Of a stretch of 64,000 nucleotides of DNA, positions 8,427 through 18,231 are shown one piece after another. The notes beneath the pieces were generated by a model, which saw nothing but the letters and a program-made list of their open reading frames with translations, did no database searches and had not been told where the DNA came from. Source of the stretch: Planctomycetaceae bacterium (GTDB taxonomy: Bacteria > Planctomycetota > Planctomycetia > Pirellulales > Pirellulaceae); contig JAEUIQ010000008.1 of NCBI GenBank assembly GCA_016794985.1, forward strand, positions 124,001 to 188,000. The letters run 5' to 3'. Numbering within the stretch: the stretch's first letter is position 1; every line of letters begins with the position of its first letter. Made by a program: the position numbers and the translations under genes.

Positions 8427-8988
8427 GTTAACGATGATCGTGTTTTTGGTTCTGCTTGTAATGATAGTCATCCCGATCGTTGTAGTGTTGTTGCAATACA
8501 ACGAATTGGTTTCGCTGCGAAATCACATTCACAACGCCTGGAGTCATATCGATACGGAACTGCAACGACGATACGACTTGATTCCGAATCTCGTTGCTAC
8601 CGTGAAAGGGTACGCAACGCACGAACGAGAGGTCTTGGAACGAGTCGTCGCTTTGCGAAACCAGTGTGCAGCAAATCACGGTTCGGTTGCGTCGCAATCG
8701 CGAGATGAAACAGAACTAGTCGCCGTGTTGCAACGCTTATTCGTTTTGGTGGAGCAGTATCCCCAGTTAAAGGCCGATTCTCACTTCTTGCAATTGCAGC
8801 AGGAGTTGATCAACACCGAAGACCGGATACAAGCTGCCCGCAGGTTCTTTAATGGGAACGTCCGTGACTACAAAACAAAATGTCAAGTATTTCCTTCAAA
8901 CATCGTGGCGTCCATCTTCGGCTTCCGCGACGAAGATTATTTTCAGGTGTCACCCTCGGTTCGCGAAGTTCCCGATGTTAAATTTTAA
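8419..8988 (+). CDS. LemA family protein
   Basis: A 189-residue LemA protein: an N-terminal transmembrane helix (MIVFLVLLVMIVIPIVVVLL) followed by the family core YNELVSLRNHIHNAWSHID, RRYDLIPNLVATVKGYA, then a helical bundle with LINTEDRIQAARRFFNGNV and a hydrophobic end with FPSNIVASIFGF. LemA proteins are membrane-anchored helical bundles of uncertain function, often encoded with a membrane partner, as here. The start overlaps the end of the preceding gene by 8 bases. Confidence 0.92.
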   Translation: MDKLTMIVFLVLLVMIVIPIVVVLLQYNELVSLRNHIHNAWSHIDTELQRRYDLIPNLVATVKGYATHEREVLERVVALRNQCAANHGSVASQSRDETELVAVLQRLFVLVEQYPQLKADSHFLQLQQELINTEDRIQAARRFFNGNVRDYKTKCQVFPSNIVASIFGFRDEDYFQVSPSVREVPDVKF

Positions 8989-9095
8989 TAGGGCTCGCTA
9001 GAATACGCGACGGTTCGAATTCGTTCACGTGAACGTGATCGGTGTTCGCTGGTTGCGACAATTTCTGCTAACGTCTAGAAATCGGGTTTCCCTTC

Positions 9096-9863
9096 ATGAT
9101 CAACCAACTCCGCAACGACCTGCCCGATGGACCACCAAAATTTGGCATGTGGATCAGTCTGGAGAGTCCCAATGTCTCCGAAGCAGCCATTGGCCTGGGA
9201 GTTGATTGGCTGTTGGTTGATATGGAACATGGTCATCTGGGGTGGAAGGAAGTGGCCAACCACTTACGCGTGATCAACGCGAGTCGGATTCCAGGACTGG
9301 TTCGAATTCCGGATTTGTGTCGAGAGTCAATGCAACGTGCGTTGGATATCGGTGCCGATGGAATTGTCGTGCCGATGGTTGGCTCGCGAGAACAATTAGA
9401 GTTGGCGTATCGGTATGGCAAGTACCCGCCACGTGGTGTTCGCGGGTTGGGCGGAGAACGGTGTGTGCGGTGGGGGATCGAGACATTGGCCTATGTTCAA
9501 GAGGCGAACTCGCAGACCCAAGTGATACCACTCTTGGAGACTCGCGAAGCCGTCGAGAACTTTGACGAAATTCTCCAGGTTCCTGGATTGGAAGGCATTT
9601 GGTTCGGGCCCGCCGACATGTCATCCAGTTACGGGTTTCTCGGTCAGTGGGAAGGCGGGCCGGTGGCTGAATTGGTGGTAACGATGTGCCAAAAAGCGAA
9701 GGCCGCGGGACTTGCCAGCGGAATATTGGCCCGTGATGCGAGTGAAATCGAGTTGCGCCGGCAACAAGGATTCCAGTGGATCACTTTAGGCGCCGACATC
9801 AATCTGATGATGGGTGCGCTAAAGAACCAATTAGCGGCCGCGAAGCCAACGCGGGAGCGATGA
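9096..9863 (+). CDS. HpcH/HpaI family aldolase (2-dehydro-3-deoxyglucarate aldolase type)
   Basis: A 255-residue class II (divalent metal) pyruvate-dependent aldolase. Motifs: FGMWISLESPNVSEAA, DWLLVDMEHGHLGW (catalytic His region), RIPDLCRESMQRALDIGADG, IVVPMV, RYPPRGVRG-like KYPPRGVRGLGGER, IPLLETREAVEN (metal-binding Glu) and GIWFGPADMSSSYG (metal-binding Asp). Such enzymes split 2-keto-3-deoxy sugar acids or hydroxy-keto acids to pyruvate and an aldehyde; the exact substrate is not deducible. It is a single gene with no obvious operon partner, although the cyclase/formamidase follows 217 bases later on the same strand. Confidence 0.9.
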   Translation: MINQLRNDLPDGPPKFGMWISLESPNVSEAAIGLGVDWLLVDMEHGHLGWKEVANHLRVINASRIPGLVRIPDLCRESMQRALDIGADGIVVPMVGSREQLELAYRYGKYPPRGVRGLGGERCVRWGIETLAYVQEANSQTQVIPLLETREAVENFDEILQVPGLEGIWFGPADMSSSYGFLGQWEGGPVAELVVTMCQKAKAAGLASGILARDASEIELRRQQGFQWITLGADINLMMGALKNQLAAAKPTRER

Positions 9864-10080
9864 CGTTTCCAAGCTGCCGTCATCATCCGCGGGATGTCGC
9901 GGCAAGACGTGTTGTGTGAAGGGTGTGTGGCGAGTCGATAGTCAGTCACGTATGAAGTCCAGTAGAATAGATCAATCGTGGAGTTCGCTTCGAACGGAAA
10001 GATCAAGATCAAACGCCGTGTGGAGCGAACCAAACGCATTGGACAATGGCGAGTAAAACAAGTATTGCAGAGGAAGTTAC

Positions 10081-10740
10081 ATGATGCCAGGAAAACGTTT
10101 AATCGATTTGTCGCATCCAATCAGTGAAGCGACGACGCCATGGCCTGGTAGTCCCAAAATGGAGATCACTCATTTGGATCGGGCAGAACTTAGTACCGCG
10201 AATGAACGACACAGCAACTGCACTCGGGTCGGGATAAACATTCACTTTGGGACGCATATGGATGCACCGTTTCATTTTGTCTCCAATGGCAAAACCATTG
10301 ACCAAGTACCATTGGAGTGGACTTACGGCGTGGCGACCAAAGTGCTGCTGCAAGGCAAAGGTCCCGGAACCCAGATCTCGCGAGAGGACTTGTTGCCCTG
10401 GGCAGATTCGCTCAAGCGGACTCGGAAGGCCATTCTGCAAACAGGCTGGGCGACGCGTTGGATGAAGCCTGATTTTTTCGACAACTACCCTGTGATTACT
10501 CCGGATGCTGCGGCATTTCTCGTGGAATGCCGAGTACATTTGGTTGGAATGGAGATGCCGTCCGTGGACGAGGCGCCGCATGACACGCACATGGTTTTGC
10601 TGGGTGGCGAGTGTTTAATCGTCGAAAGCCTGCGAGGGTTGGAACAGGTCACGACGGACGAATTTCTCTTTTCGGCCACACCGCTGTGTTTCGAAAAACT
10701 CGACGGCTCACCCGTCCGCGCTGTTGCGATTGTCAACTAG
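10081..10740 (+). CDS. Cyclase family protein / kynurenine formamidase-like metal hydrolase
   Basis: A 219-residue member of the cyclase (KynB-like) family with the metal-binding signature [11 protein letters not shown] at residues 55-65 and the later [20 protein letters not shown] segment. Family members hydrolyse N-formylkynurenine or related amides/esters. A tryptophan 2,3-dioxygenase 8 kb away makes the formamidase role plausible, but sequence alone cannot exclude another substrate. The start at 10081 follows GAGGAAG. Its TAG stop lies inside a CTAG palindrome shared with the stop of the convergent oxidoreductase gene. Confidence 0.85.
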   Translation: MMPGKRLIDLSHPISEATTPWPGSPKMEITHLDRAELSTANERHSNCTRVGINIHFGTHMDAPFHFVSNGKTIDQVPLEWTYGVATKVLLQGKGPGTQISREDLLPWADSLKRTRKAILQTGWATRWMKPDFFDNYPVITPDAAAFLVECRVHLVGMEMPSVDEAPHDTHMVLLGGECLIVESLRGLEQVTTDEFLFSATPLCFEKLDGSPVRAVAIVN

Positions 10741-12185
10741 CGATCGGGATCGTGGAGTATCTTCCATTGTGCTTTGACGGCTTGAAGTGCCTCGCGTTCG
10801 GAACGATCACGATAGAACTCGTCCAGAGGATAACAACCGGATACCATGCCATTGCGTGGAGCTGTGGTGCAATCACTAAAGGTCCGGCAGATTCGTTTTC
10901 GGGCCAAGGGGCGTCCAGCCAAGACATCGGCAGGGAATTCGGGATAGGATAGGACCATGCGGCCAAGGCCAACAAAATCAGCCATGCCATCGCGAATGAC
11001 TCTTTGGCCCACGTTGGGCAGCCAATCTTGGAGGTAACTATATCCCGAGCCGATCATGATCAAATTTGGGAACCAAGTTTTTAACTGCCCGGTCGCAGCG
11101 ATTTGTCGCGCGACCCCCAATAACGGATCTTCCGGCGGCAGGTATCCGTCCGAAGGTGGGTAGGCGGCTGGACGTTGGATGTGCGGGTTGTAATAGGGGC
11201 TGCCAGCTGTGGTGCATACCAGTTCAATCCCTAATCCTTGGACCAATTCAAGCAGCTGCCTGGCAGCAGATAGATCCAAGCCAATTCCACTTGTATCCGA
11301 ACCAAATGCATAACGGTAACCCGCGAGCGGTTGAATGGGAACGCCAGTGCCATTAAGACCCGGTTGGAACGGCACAAAATCGAACATACTCAATCGTAAG
11401 GCAATCTCGAGGCCCTTCGATTCCGTTCGGATTCCGTCGACGATGTTTCGCAGGAAACGAGTCCGATTTTCAAAAGTACCACCATAACGACCGGGGCGGT
11501 CATGGGCCGACAAGAACTCGTGCCCTAAGTATCCGTGGCAATGTTTGATGTCGACGAATTCAAAGCCAGCTTGCCAAGCCAGTTTCGCGGATGCTACAAA
11601 ATCTTCTATCAAGCGGTCCAATTCTTCATCCGTGAACAAACGCGAATCGTCTTGAATGCCAAACTTCGAATCAAGCACCGGATGCCGATAGAGGGTACGC
11701 GGCTCGAACTGCTTTCCATGGGGTCGAGCAAATCGTCCTGAATGTGTTAACTGGAGTCCGACCAGCAAGTCATCCGCCGAGCGAAATTGAGCTTGGTGGG
11801 CAGCCACCAACTCACTGCGCAGTTGGGCAATCTCGCCGACAGTCTCCGAATTGATTAACAGCTGATTCGGATTGGCGCGACCATCGGGTCGCACCGCGAT
11901 CGCCTCGCCGCCGAAAATCAATTTCGCTCCACTTCGTCCAAAGTTTCTCCACCGCCGCTTGGTTAATTCTGTTGGACGGCCATCGATTGTGCCGTCCCAT
12001 CCTTCCATAGGCAAGATACAAAATCGATTGCCGACCGTCTTTGAAGATCGCTTCAGAGGCTTGGCCAATGGAGCGTCGCTCCCAGATTCCACCACCCCGT
12101 CAAATGGGAGCGAAATAGAGAGACCTTTCGCGTAGGCAGCGAACTCAGTGGCAGTCTTTAGTGAAGCAACTTTGGTGAACGTCAT
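10737..12185 (-). CDS. NADH:flavin oxidoreductase, old yellow enzyme family
   Basis: A 482-residue FMN-binding TIM-barrel enzyme. Family features: [17 protein letters not shown] near the start, [31 protein letters not shown] (the His/substrate region), DLIEDF-type [32 protein letters not shown] read across residues ~225-255, and a C-terminal [20 protein letters not shown]. It probably reduces an activated C=C bond using NAD(P)H. I start at ATG 12185, eight bases after the stop of the upstream DHDPS-like gene; the frame itself is open further upstream into that gene. The pair likely forms a small catabolic operon. Confidence 0.9.
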   Translation of the reverse strand: MTFTKVASLKTATEFAAYAKGLSISLPFDGVVESGSDAPLAKPLKRSSKTVGNRFCILPMEGWDGTIDGRPTELTKRRWRNFGRSGAKLIFGGEAIAVRPDGRANPNQLLINSETVGEIAQLRSELVAAHQAQFRSADDLLVGLQLTHSGRFARPHGKQFEPRTLYRHPVLDSKFGIQDDSRLFTDEELDRLIEDFVASAKLAWQAGFEFVDIKHCHGYLGHEFLSAHDRPGRYGGTFENRTRFLRNIVDGIRTESKGLEIALRLSMFDFVPFQPGLNGTGVPIQPLAGYRYAFGSDTSGIGLDLSAARQLLELVQGLGIELVCTTAGSPYYNPHIQRPAAYPPSDGYLPPEDPLLGVARQIAATGQLKTWFPNLIMIGSGYSYLQDWLPNVGQRVIRDGMADFVGLGRMVLSYPEFPADVLAGRPLARKRICRTFSDCTTAPRNGMVSGCYPLDEFYRDRSEREALQAVKAQWKILHDPDR

Positions 12186-12193
12186 GATTGAAG

Positions 12194-13159
12194 TTACGGC
12201 CTGGCGGTGGTGCATGTTTGCAATCGCCCTACGATGTTTTGCAATACATCGCGATCGCTGGCCGGACGGTGAGCATTGGCGGTGTGAGTGAAGTCCGTGC
12301 GAATCCATCCTCGCAAATGCAGGAACATCGCAGCAGAATGCTTGTAGGCCGGAACAGGTTCCCGAAAGGCGAAATTGCCGAGATACTGCAATGTATCGTT
12401 CAGTTCAAAGAACGCCGGGTTGCCTTGCTCCCAATATTGATCGCGGATCGCAAACTCTTCTGGAGCAAAGGTGCTAAGGCCAAGCAAATAGTCGCTGCCA
12501 AACATCACCATGTCAATGGCCAAATCATTGCCGGTATAAACATGGAAGTCGGGACGGACTTGATTACGCAACGCGAGTCGCTGCCACTCCAGATCCCTCC
12601 GCAAAGACGAGTGTTTGGCACCGACGCACTGCGGGATCTCCATCAGTCCGCGAAACGTCTCTAGCGAGTAGATACGTCCGAAAGGCGCAAACATTTGGCC
12701 CAACTCAAAACCAATAAACCGATCCGTATGATCGGCCAATTTTCGATGTGCCGCGACCACGTCGTCATCATGCAAGCTGTTTAATCCATGCGAAGGAAAG
12801 ATCACTGGCGTGCCGCCTCGCTGTTGGATCAACTCGATTTGCCTGAGATAGCGGTCGACTTTCCACCCATCGCCCGGAGCATCACCTATGAACGCACCTG
12901 CGACAAACGACTTGCCGCCTAACAAACGGCGCGTTCTGTCGAGTACCATCTCGCGCGTTGCATCGTCCAGCAGATTGACATAGCCCGTGTCCATATTGAC
13001 GGCAGGAATCAGGCCGGCTTGCGCCGTCCTCATGACATGAGCATCAAAGCCCGCCCAATCGATTTCTCGTTGCGCGTCAAACGGCAATAGAATGGCCGAA
13101 ATCCCAGTGATCTTCCGCCGAGGAGTTAGCAAGGAAAACGGATCAGAAGAGTTAGACAT
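12194..13159 (-). CDS. Dihydrodipicolinate synthase family aldolase/lyase
   Basis: A 321-residue DapA/NanA superfamily TIM barrel: [17 protein letters not shown] near the start, a strand-loop [14 protein letters not shown] in place of the usual GTTGE, and the Schiff-base lysine in QCVGAKHSS (Lys182). The divergent glycine loop makes it unlikely to be the lysine-biosynthesis enzyme; a role in cleaving a keto-acid together with the old-yellow-enzyme partner downstream fits better but is inference. It is followed by that gene with an 8-base gap, so the two are probably co-transcribed. Confidence 0.85.
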   Translation of the reverse strand: MSNSSDPFSLLTPRRKITGISAILLPFDAQREIDWAGFDAHVMRTAQAGLIPAVNMDTGYVNLLDDATREMVLDRTRRLLGGKSFVAGAFIGDAPGDGWKVDRYLRQIELIQQRGGTPVIFPSHGLNSLHDDDVVAAHRKLADHTDRFIGFELGQMFAPFGRIYSLETFRGLMEIPQCVGAKHSSLRRDLEWQRLALRNQVRPDFHVYTGNDLAIDMVMFGSDYLLGLSTFAPEEFAIRDQYWEQGNPAFFELNDTLQYLGNFAFREPVPAYKHSAAMFLHLRGWIRTDFTHTANAHRPASDRDVLQNIVGRLQTCTTARP

Positions 13160-13187
13160 GAAATTTCACCGCAAGCCGACCAGGACT

Positions 13188-13535
13188 TCAATGGGGACGA
13201 GAAATTCCGTGGGTGGCCGACCAGTAATTCGCAATGGACTTGGCACCGGAAACAAAGCTCTTCCCGTTGTGTACTCCAGATACAAATTCGCTCGCTTGCG
13301 GAAACGGGGCGTCGGCCAGGATTAAAACAGGGCAGCCTTGATTCTCTGTGCCGATCAAGGCAACTATTTCATTCCGAGGGCGTGCGAAGTCAACGTGCCG
13401 AATGTCCAAGCTGTATCGGAGCTGAGGGAAATAGCTCAGTACGCCGGTGATTTGAGCACAATCCGGGCAGTAGTATGGCTGGCCAGGCCCATCCGTAAAC
13501 TCGGCTTTTAATAGATACAAAACATCTCGCGGCAT
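13188..13535 (-). CDS. DUF3088-type thioredoxin-like protein
   Basis: A 115-residue protein with the segment QPYYCPDCAQITGVLSYFP near residue 20 and GCPVLILAD in the second half, the pattern I associate with DUF3088, a thioredoxin-fold family with a CPDC-type motif. Function is unknown; redox or metal binding through the two cysteines is plausible. The start has GGAG upstream. It lies 28 bases upstream of the DHDPS-like gene on the same strand and could head that operon. Confidence 0.75.
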   Translation of the reverse strand: MPRDVLYLLKAEFTDGPGQPYYCPDCAQITGVLSYFPQLRYSLDIRHVDFARPRNEIVALIGTENQGCPVLILADAPFPQASEFVSGVHNGKSFVSGAKSIANYWSATHGISRPH

Positions 13536-14376
13536 CTTGGTCTCCTGTTTACGTTACGAAATGGAAAATCTTGTTCGTCATCACAGCGATCGCCTTTTCG
13601 GTGCAATCCTGAAAACGCGACTAGTATACCTTCAAATCGGGCAACTGTAGAAGGTACCCGCAAATTGGACACTCCCGATGGCAATAGTTCCGGATTGCGC
13701 TGGCTGCGTGATTGCTGCTCGCGATTCACGCCGTCCAACGAATTTCCGTTCAGTCAATAACGAAGGAAGAATCGAATACATTTCATTCGAGGCCAATATC
13801 GTGGAACTTCCAAAACTTCATGCCGTAGTTTGATTCGGATTGTCATTAAACAAGTGGCGGCAATTTGAATGCGCAGCTATCCGCGCCTTCTCGCTGGAGG
13901 TTCGGCGCGATATCGGCTGCTATTCTGCGAAGTCCGCTGCGATTTTTCGGATCGCCGCCAAGTGCTTGAGGCTCTGAGCGTAAACCTTGCAGACATGTTC
14001 GTATCTGGCCGTCGTTTTCTGGCCAACTAGAACTTGTGGGCTGCCAATTCGAAGGGGCTCGTGGGTGCAATCGAGTTTATGGCGGTCGATGATCGAATGC
14101 AAATGCATGCGGCGATGTTTTGGCGTTGGAATTCTCGCTTCGAGTTGCGTTGGATCAGCTAGGAAGGCCGACAATCGTGGCAATCGGCGGAATCACAAAC
14201 GGATACTTTACTATCGAGTCTCTAAGTCGTCGGCTTCAATGGTGCCGCAATGGTGCGTGATTCGAGCTCCGATAGGATGTCAGCGACCCAATTCCTAATT
14301 CGGCGATTTCCTGTGAATTGTTCCTTAAGGGTCGTTAGCGGCTTGATGGATGCGGGAATGTTTGTTCGAGAAAGTT
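13536..14376. other. 840-bp stretch without a convincing gene
   Basis: Several short minus-strand frames occur (about 13846-14070, 13920-14183, 14222-14467) with partly protein-like text, for example VGQKTTARYEHVCKVYA and NRRIRNWVADILSELESRT. None has a good start, and they sit in different frames. This could be a decayed gene broken by frameshifts, but I cannot name it. Confidence 0.35.
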
Positions 14377-16323
14377 TCACTTGCCGTAGAGATTTGTGTG
14401 CTTCAATCCGTAAAGCAAGTGCCAGGAACATATGGAGGAAATGACTAGCTGAATGGCGATGATCCACACCGGGGCGGCGAAGACGAATTCTAAGACAATG
14501 GCAATATGAGTAGCCGCCCAGAACAAAGTACCTATCGTCAGGTAGAATTCTCGCAGCAGGTTATTGGGTCGAAAATCAAAGAAGCCAATTCGTTGCGCTT
14601 TGGCAAGGTCGGTCCACCATGCCAACGAACGCAAAAAAATCAATCCAGCCGCAACGCAGTTCATGCATAGCACGACCATCAACAGTCGCAAGCTAACACC
14701 CGCCATGCCGATTCGATCAACCCACTGCAACATTGGCACCCAAGTGATCGCCAAAATCCCGAGCCACCTTACACTCCAGCGCCAACAACTCTGGACCCAG
14801 AGTGCAATCAACCAATCCGCGTGAATCGGCAAAGTCAGTAGTGCCCGCTTGTATTCGACTGGCCCCCAAACTTGTAATGACATGGAAAACAGCCCATGAA
14901 TCCCGATGATTCCGGTCAGATACAAAAAGTCGGCTGGCGCACCTTTTATTCGACTTAAGACCAACTGCATCACCAACAGCCCTGGAAAGACGTACCAATG
15001 AAGCCCCGACAACGGCTCATGTCTTTTTACTGAACTTCCAATAACGCGTTCTTGTTCATGGGCTCTTGGAAGGAAAATCTTGCGCGCCAATTCGGCAGGG
15101 GCACTGGCGAATGGGGCGCACCCGCCAGCCGGCATTTTCGCGTCTGTCATCGGTCGATGTTCGAGTTGCTGTGTGGTTGCAGGAGGCAATCGATGCGGGA
15201 AGATGTCGTCGCAAAGATTCTCCATGATTGGCGTCGTTGAACCCACGATCCCGGCCGAAGTTGGACCAGCGACCTGATGGACCGACTCGTTGTTTGCTTC
15301 CGCATTCGGATCGTTCAAGTATGGAATGCTCCATAGATAATGACCATATCTCCAATGCACCATGGCTAAGCCCAACAAAGGGAGGAGGCCGATAAAGCCC
15401 AGCCCAGTCTGTCGGTCAAACACAGGTTCTAACAATGCGTGCAACCATCCGGTGGGTAGTAACATCACAGTCAGGTAGTAAATAGACCCGCTTAATCCCC
15501 CAAAAGTTGCCTGCGGATGGTTGGGATCCAGAATTAGCGGAGGCAAGGGAAACAGCCACGCCCACCAGCCACGAGGTAGAATCAAAAAGCCCAAAGGGAT
15601 GGCAACCAAAATTGTTGTGACCCCCGCAGCCGAGTAGCTGCGATACAGACGACCGAGTAACGAGTCCGAGTTCCGCAAATAATCTTGCATCGCCCACATT
15701 CCCATCCAGACATGGAACGACACCCAAGCTTGAACCAGCCCCACCATTGTTCCCAATACGATGGGAGCCAGACCAAGTCTGCCATCGTAAGCAAGAAACA
15801 AGAGCAGATAAAAACTGATGACCGTCGATTTGGTGAGGACAATTCTAAATCGCCACGGCATTTCATTAGACAACATCGCTACGACAGATTGCATTGACAA
15901 TGGAAGCCGACAATAAAGACTTCCAGGCAATTTGTCTCCCTCATCGTCGATAGGTTGAGTTTCCTGAAAATCTCTCCAAGCAGGTATTACCGTAATGAAC
16001 CAATGAATGGTCGCCAGCTGCAAAAACGTTCCGACAAACAATACACTGCGGATGGGCGGCAGATTCGCAGGCCATAGCCATGGAAAGATTCCTGGATTGT
16101 TCAAAAGATTCCAATGGGTTGGGTCCGAAAGTCCCCGAGCGAAGTAGAAGTTCAACCACCCATACAGCATTCCCAACAGAATTGCAAACCATTGACACCA
16201 GCGAAGCGTTGAAACGCGAATCACGACGCGTTGATACCAGCGCTTCCAAAACGATCGCGGATTTCGGTCGGCCAAGCGTTGGTCGATCTTCAGTTGTAAA
16301 GGTAAACTTTTGGTGCGAAACAA
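14377..16323 (-). CDS. Large multi-pass membrane protein, probable ABC transporter permease
   Basis: About 648 residues with at least ten hydrophobic segments (for example LRWCQWFAILLGMLYGWLNF, STVISFYLLLFLAY, WWAWLFPLPPLIL, VFPGLLVMQLVLS, LLMVVLCMNCVAAGLIFL). A soluble Pro/Ala/Glu-rich loop lies in the middle (residues ~345-430). It follows an ABC ATPase gene in the same direction with a 203-base gap, so it is most simply that transporter's membrane part. I recognise no named permease family. The only start that fits the frame is TTG at 16323 with no visible ribosome site; a stop lies 16 codons upstream, so the true N-terminus is uncertain by a few residues. Confidence 0.7.
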   Translation of the reverse strand: MFRTKSLPLQLKIDQRLADRNPRSFWKRWYQRVVIRVSTLRWCQWFAILLGMLYGWLNFYFARGLSDPTHWNLLNNPGIFPWLWPANLPPIRSVLFVGTFLQLATIHWFITVIPAWRDFQETQPIDDEGDKLPGSLYCRLPLSMQSVVAMLSNEMPWRFRIVLTKSTVISFYLLLFLAYDGRLGLAPIVLGTMVGLVQAWVSFHVWMGMWAMQDYLRNSDSLLGRLYRSYSAAGVTTILVAIPLGFLILPRGWWAWLFPLPPLILDPNHPQATFGGLSGSIYYLTVMLLPTGWLHALLEPVFDRQTGLGFIGLLPLLGLAMVHWRYGHYLWSIPYLNDPNAEANNESVHQVAGPTSAGIVGSTTPIMENLCDDIFPHRLPPATTQQLEHRPMTDAKMPAGGCAPFASAPAELARKIFLPRAHEQERVIGSSVKRHEPLSGLHWYVFPGLLVMQLVLSRIKGAPADFLYLTGIIGIHGLFSMSLQVWGPVEYKRALLTLPIHADWLIALWVQSCWRWSVRWLGILAITWVPMLQWVDRIGMAGVSLRLLMVVLCMNCVAAGLIFLRSLAWWTDLAKAQRIGFFDFRPNNLLREFYLTIGTLFWAATHIAIVLEFVFAAPVWIIAIQLVISSICSWHLLYGLKHTNLYGK

Positions 16324-16526
16324 AGGAGGAGGCTCGTGGTTTGAATAGTCCTGATCTTTTGAAATGGTTTACGCGATGATGCGACAAGTTAGGAGCTGGT
16401 GGGCTCCCCGAGTCGCCTTGTCGTTTATCGAAAATTCGTTTGTTGTAACTAGCATTCGATCGATTCCGGCTGGCTCTGTTAATCGACTTGGTCCATGCGA
16501 CGTACCTTGCGCGCATGGAGTCTGGA

Positions 16527-17258
16527 CTACTTCACATCGCGAATCAATCGCTCGAAGTTGGCGTCGAGATTGTCCAAGCTATTTCCTTCTAACAACTCGA
16601 CGGTAGGCTTATTAGCAACGATCTTACCTTGATGCATTACACAGATTCGATCGGCAGTGCGAGCGGCTACTTCCAGAATCTGCGTGGTAAAGATGACGTT
16701 GCGACTTCGCTGCTCGACGGCTTGCCGAATCTGTTGCCGAAGTTGGCGAATCCCAAGCGGATCCATACCCGCCGAAAACGGTTCGTCCAACAACCAGATC
16801 GGCGGGTCGGTTGCAATCATGGCCACCAGCATCATTTTATACTGTTGCCCGCGAGATAAGTGCGACCAACGATTCCGCACAAATTCGTGAACTTCGAAGT
16901 GTTGCAAAAGGTCCACGACCCGGTTCGGCATTTCGGGCAAGGTGTCGACACCATAGGCCGCGGCGATGGTGCCAATGTAAGCGAGTGGGCTGCCGAAATC
17001 GGATTCCGGGATTCCTGGCAAGAAAGCAAATTGGCGCCGCAAGTCGATTCGATCACGCTTCAACAATTCGCCTTGAATAAGCACTTCACCAGACGACGGT
17101 AGTTGAATCTGCGACAAACACTCCAACAGCGTTGTCTTGCCAGCGCCGTTCACACCCACAATCGCGACGGCCTCGCCAGGCGCAAACTCCAGATCAACAT
17201 GGTCGAGTACGACTTTGCCACCATAACGTTTGACAAGTTTTTTGACCGTTATCAGCAT
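16527..17258 (-). CDS. ABC transporter ATP-binding protein
   Basis: A 243-residue ABC ATPase: Walker A GVNGAGKTT (residues 35-43), signature LSRGQ (134-138), Walker B WLLDEP (155-160) followed by FSAGMDP, and a switch region FTTQILEVAART where the usual His is Gln. This is the subclass that drives ABC-2 type exporters. The partner membrane protein is the next gene downstream. The substrate is unknown. Confidence 0.92.
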   Translation of the reverse strand: MLITVKKLVKRYGGKVVLDHVDLEFAPGEAVAIVGVNGAGKTTLLECLSQIQLPSSGEVLIQGELLKRDRIDLRRQFAFLPGIPESDFGSPLAYIGTIAAAYGVDTLPEMPNRVVDLLQHFEVHEFVRNRWSHLSRGQQYKMMLVAMIATDPPIWLLDEPFSAGMDPLGIRQLRQQIRQAVEQRSRNVIFTTQILEVAARTADRICVMHQGKIVANKPTVELLEGNSLDNLDANFERLIRDVK

Positions 17259-17313
17259 GGCAGTGTCGTGTTCCAGCTATTATTCTGATTGGTGAGGTTG
17301 TTCGGGATGTGTT

Positions 17314-18036
17314 CTACAGTACCAGGTCGCGGAGGGGTTGGGGCAGGACTTGCCAGGTGGCCATGTAGGTCGCTTCTAAGGGGACGTTGATGTATTGGTT
17401 TTCGTGTATGAAGAGCGGCATGTCCGGGAGCGGTTGTCCTACTGCGATGGGTTGGACATACGCTGTCTTGGTCGGCTCTGCTTGATAGGCTACCAGCGTT
17501 AGTTGCCGATCGGCCGGCAACTGAAACGGATTGTCGGCAATTTCATCCCAGATCGCTTTATGGATGCCTTGTGGGTCGCGTGGGCTGGGTGGGAATGGGT
17601 CGATTACCAACAAGTTGATGTTGTCGTACAGCAGAGCGACGGTTTTATCGACGAACGAACGCAGCGCATGGCGTGAATTTTTGTTGCCGGGTGAAACCAG
17701 TTCGACGACGGCAATCACCTTTCCCAAACCGTGTCGCACGACCACTCGATTGGCCTTGGTCGCGTACTGTTCGGATTCCGCCGTGATCACATACTCGGTT
17801 TGGGGTGGAACTTCCATGACTGCGGTGGTATCACTAGAGCCTGTTGGAAAATCAATATCGTTTCGCTGCAACGTTACGACATCGGGTGCTGGGCCACCAA
17901 TCACTTGCTCGGCCATGGCGATCATGCCCTCCGGCAGCAAGCCAGCGTTTAGGCGATTGGTGATCGCTGACAACCAGAGACAATGAAAATTGTGGTAGAT
18001 ACCGGCAGTCACCTGTGACCAATCGTGCATCGGCAT
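17314..18036 (-). CDS. DUF4058 family protein
   Basis: A 240-residue protein opening MPMHDWSQVTAGIYHNFHCLW, a strong match to the planctomycete/cyanobacterial DUF4058 family, with a central VIAVVELVSPGNKNS block that resembles a PD-(D/E)xK-like core, and the ending PLRDLVL. Function is unknown. I start at ATG 18036, since the 53 extra in-frame residues upstream (to 18195) are not family-like. It lies 55 bases upstream of the ABC ATPase on the same strand but has no obvious functional link. Confidence 0.88.
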   Translation of the reverse strand: MPMHDWSQVTAGIYHNFHCLWLSAITNRLNAGLLPEGMIAMAEQVIGGPAPDVVTLQRNDIDFPTGSSDTTAVMEVPPQTEYVITAESEQYATKANRVVVRHGLGKVIAVVELVSPGNKNSRHALRSFVDKTVALLYDNINLLVIDPFPPSPRDPQGIHKAIWDEIADNPFQLPADRQLTLVAYQAEPTKTAYVQPIAVGQPLPDMPLFIHENQYINVPLEATYMATWQVLPQPLRDLVL

Positions 18037-18231
18037 GGGTATGTCTCTCGCGGGTCGCTGGGAAATCTCGGCAACGGCTGTTATGCCGCTTTTGAATTGT
18101 ATCATCAGCGATCCGGTGGGCCAACTCGCGATTTTCCTGCTCACCGAATGGTTCGAGAGATTGGTTAAGGGATGTCGCCGGTGATTGGAGAACACGAATC
18201 AAAACGTATGAGCACTTATCGGTACGTCAGA

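Noticed and set aside
15941..16516. A minus-strand frame between the ABC ATPase and the permease
   Set aside because: Most of it overlaps the permease gene in another frame; composition is Arg/Ser-rich and not protein-like.
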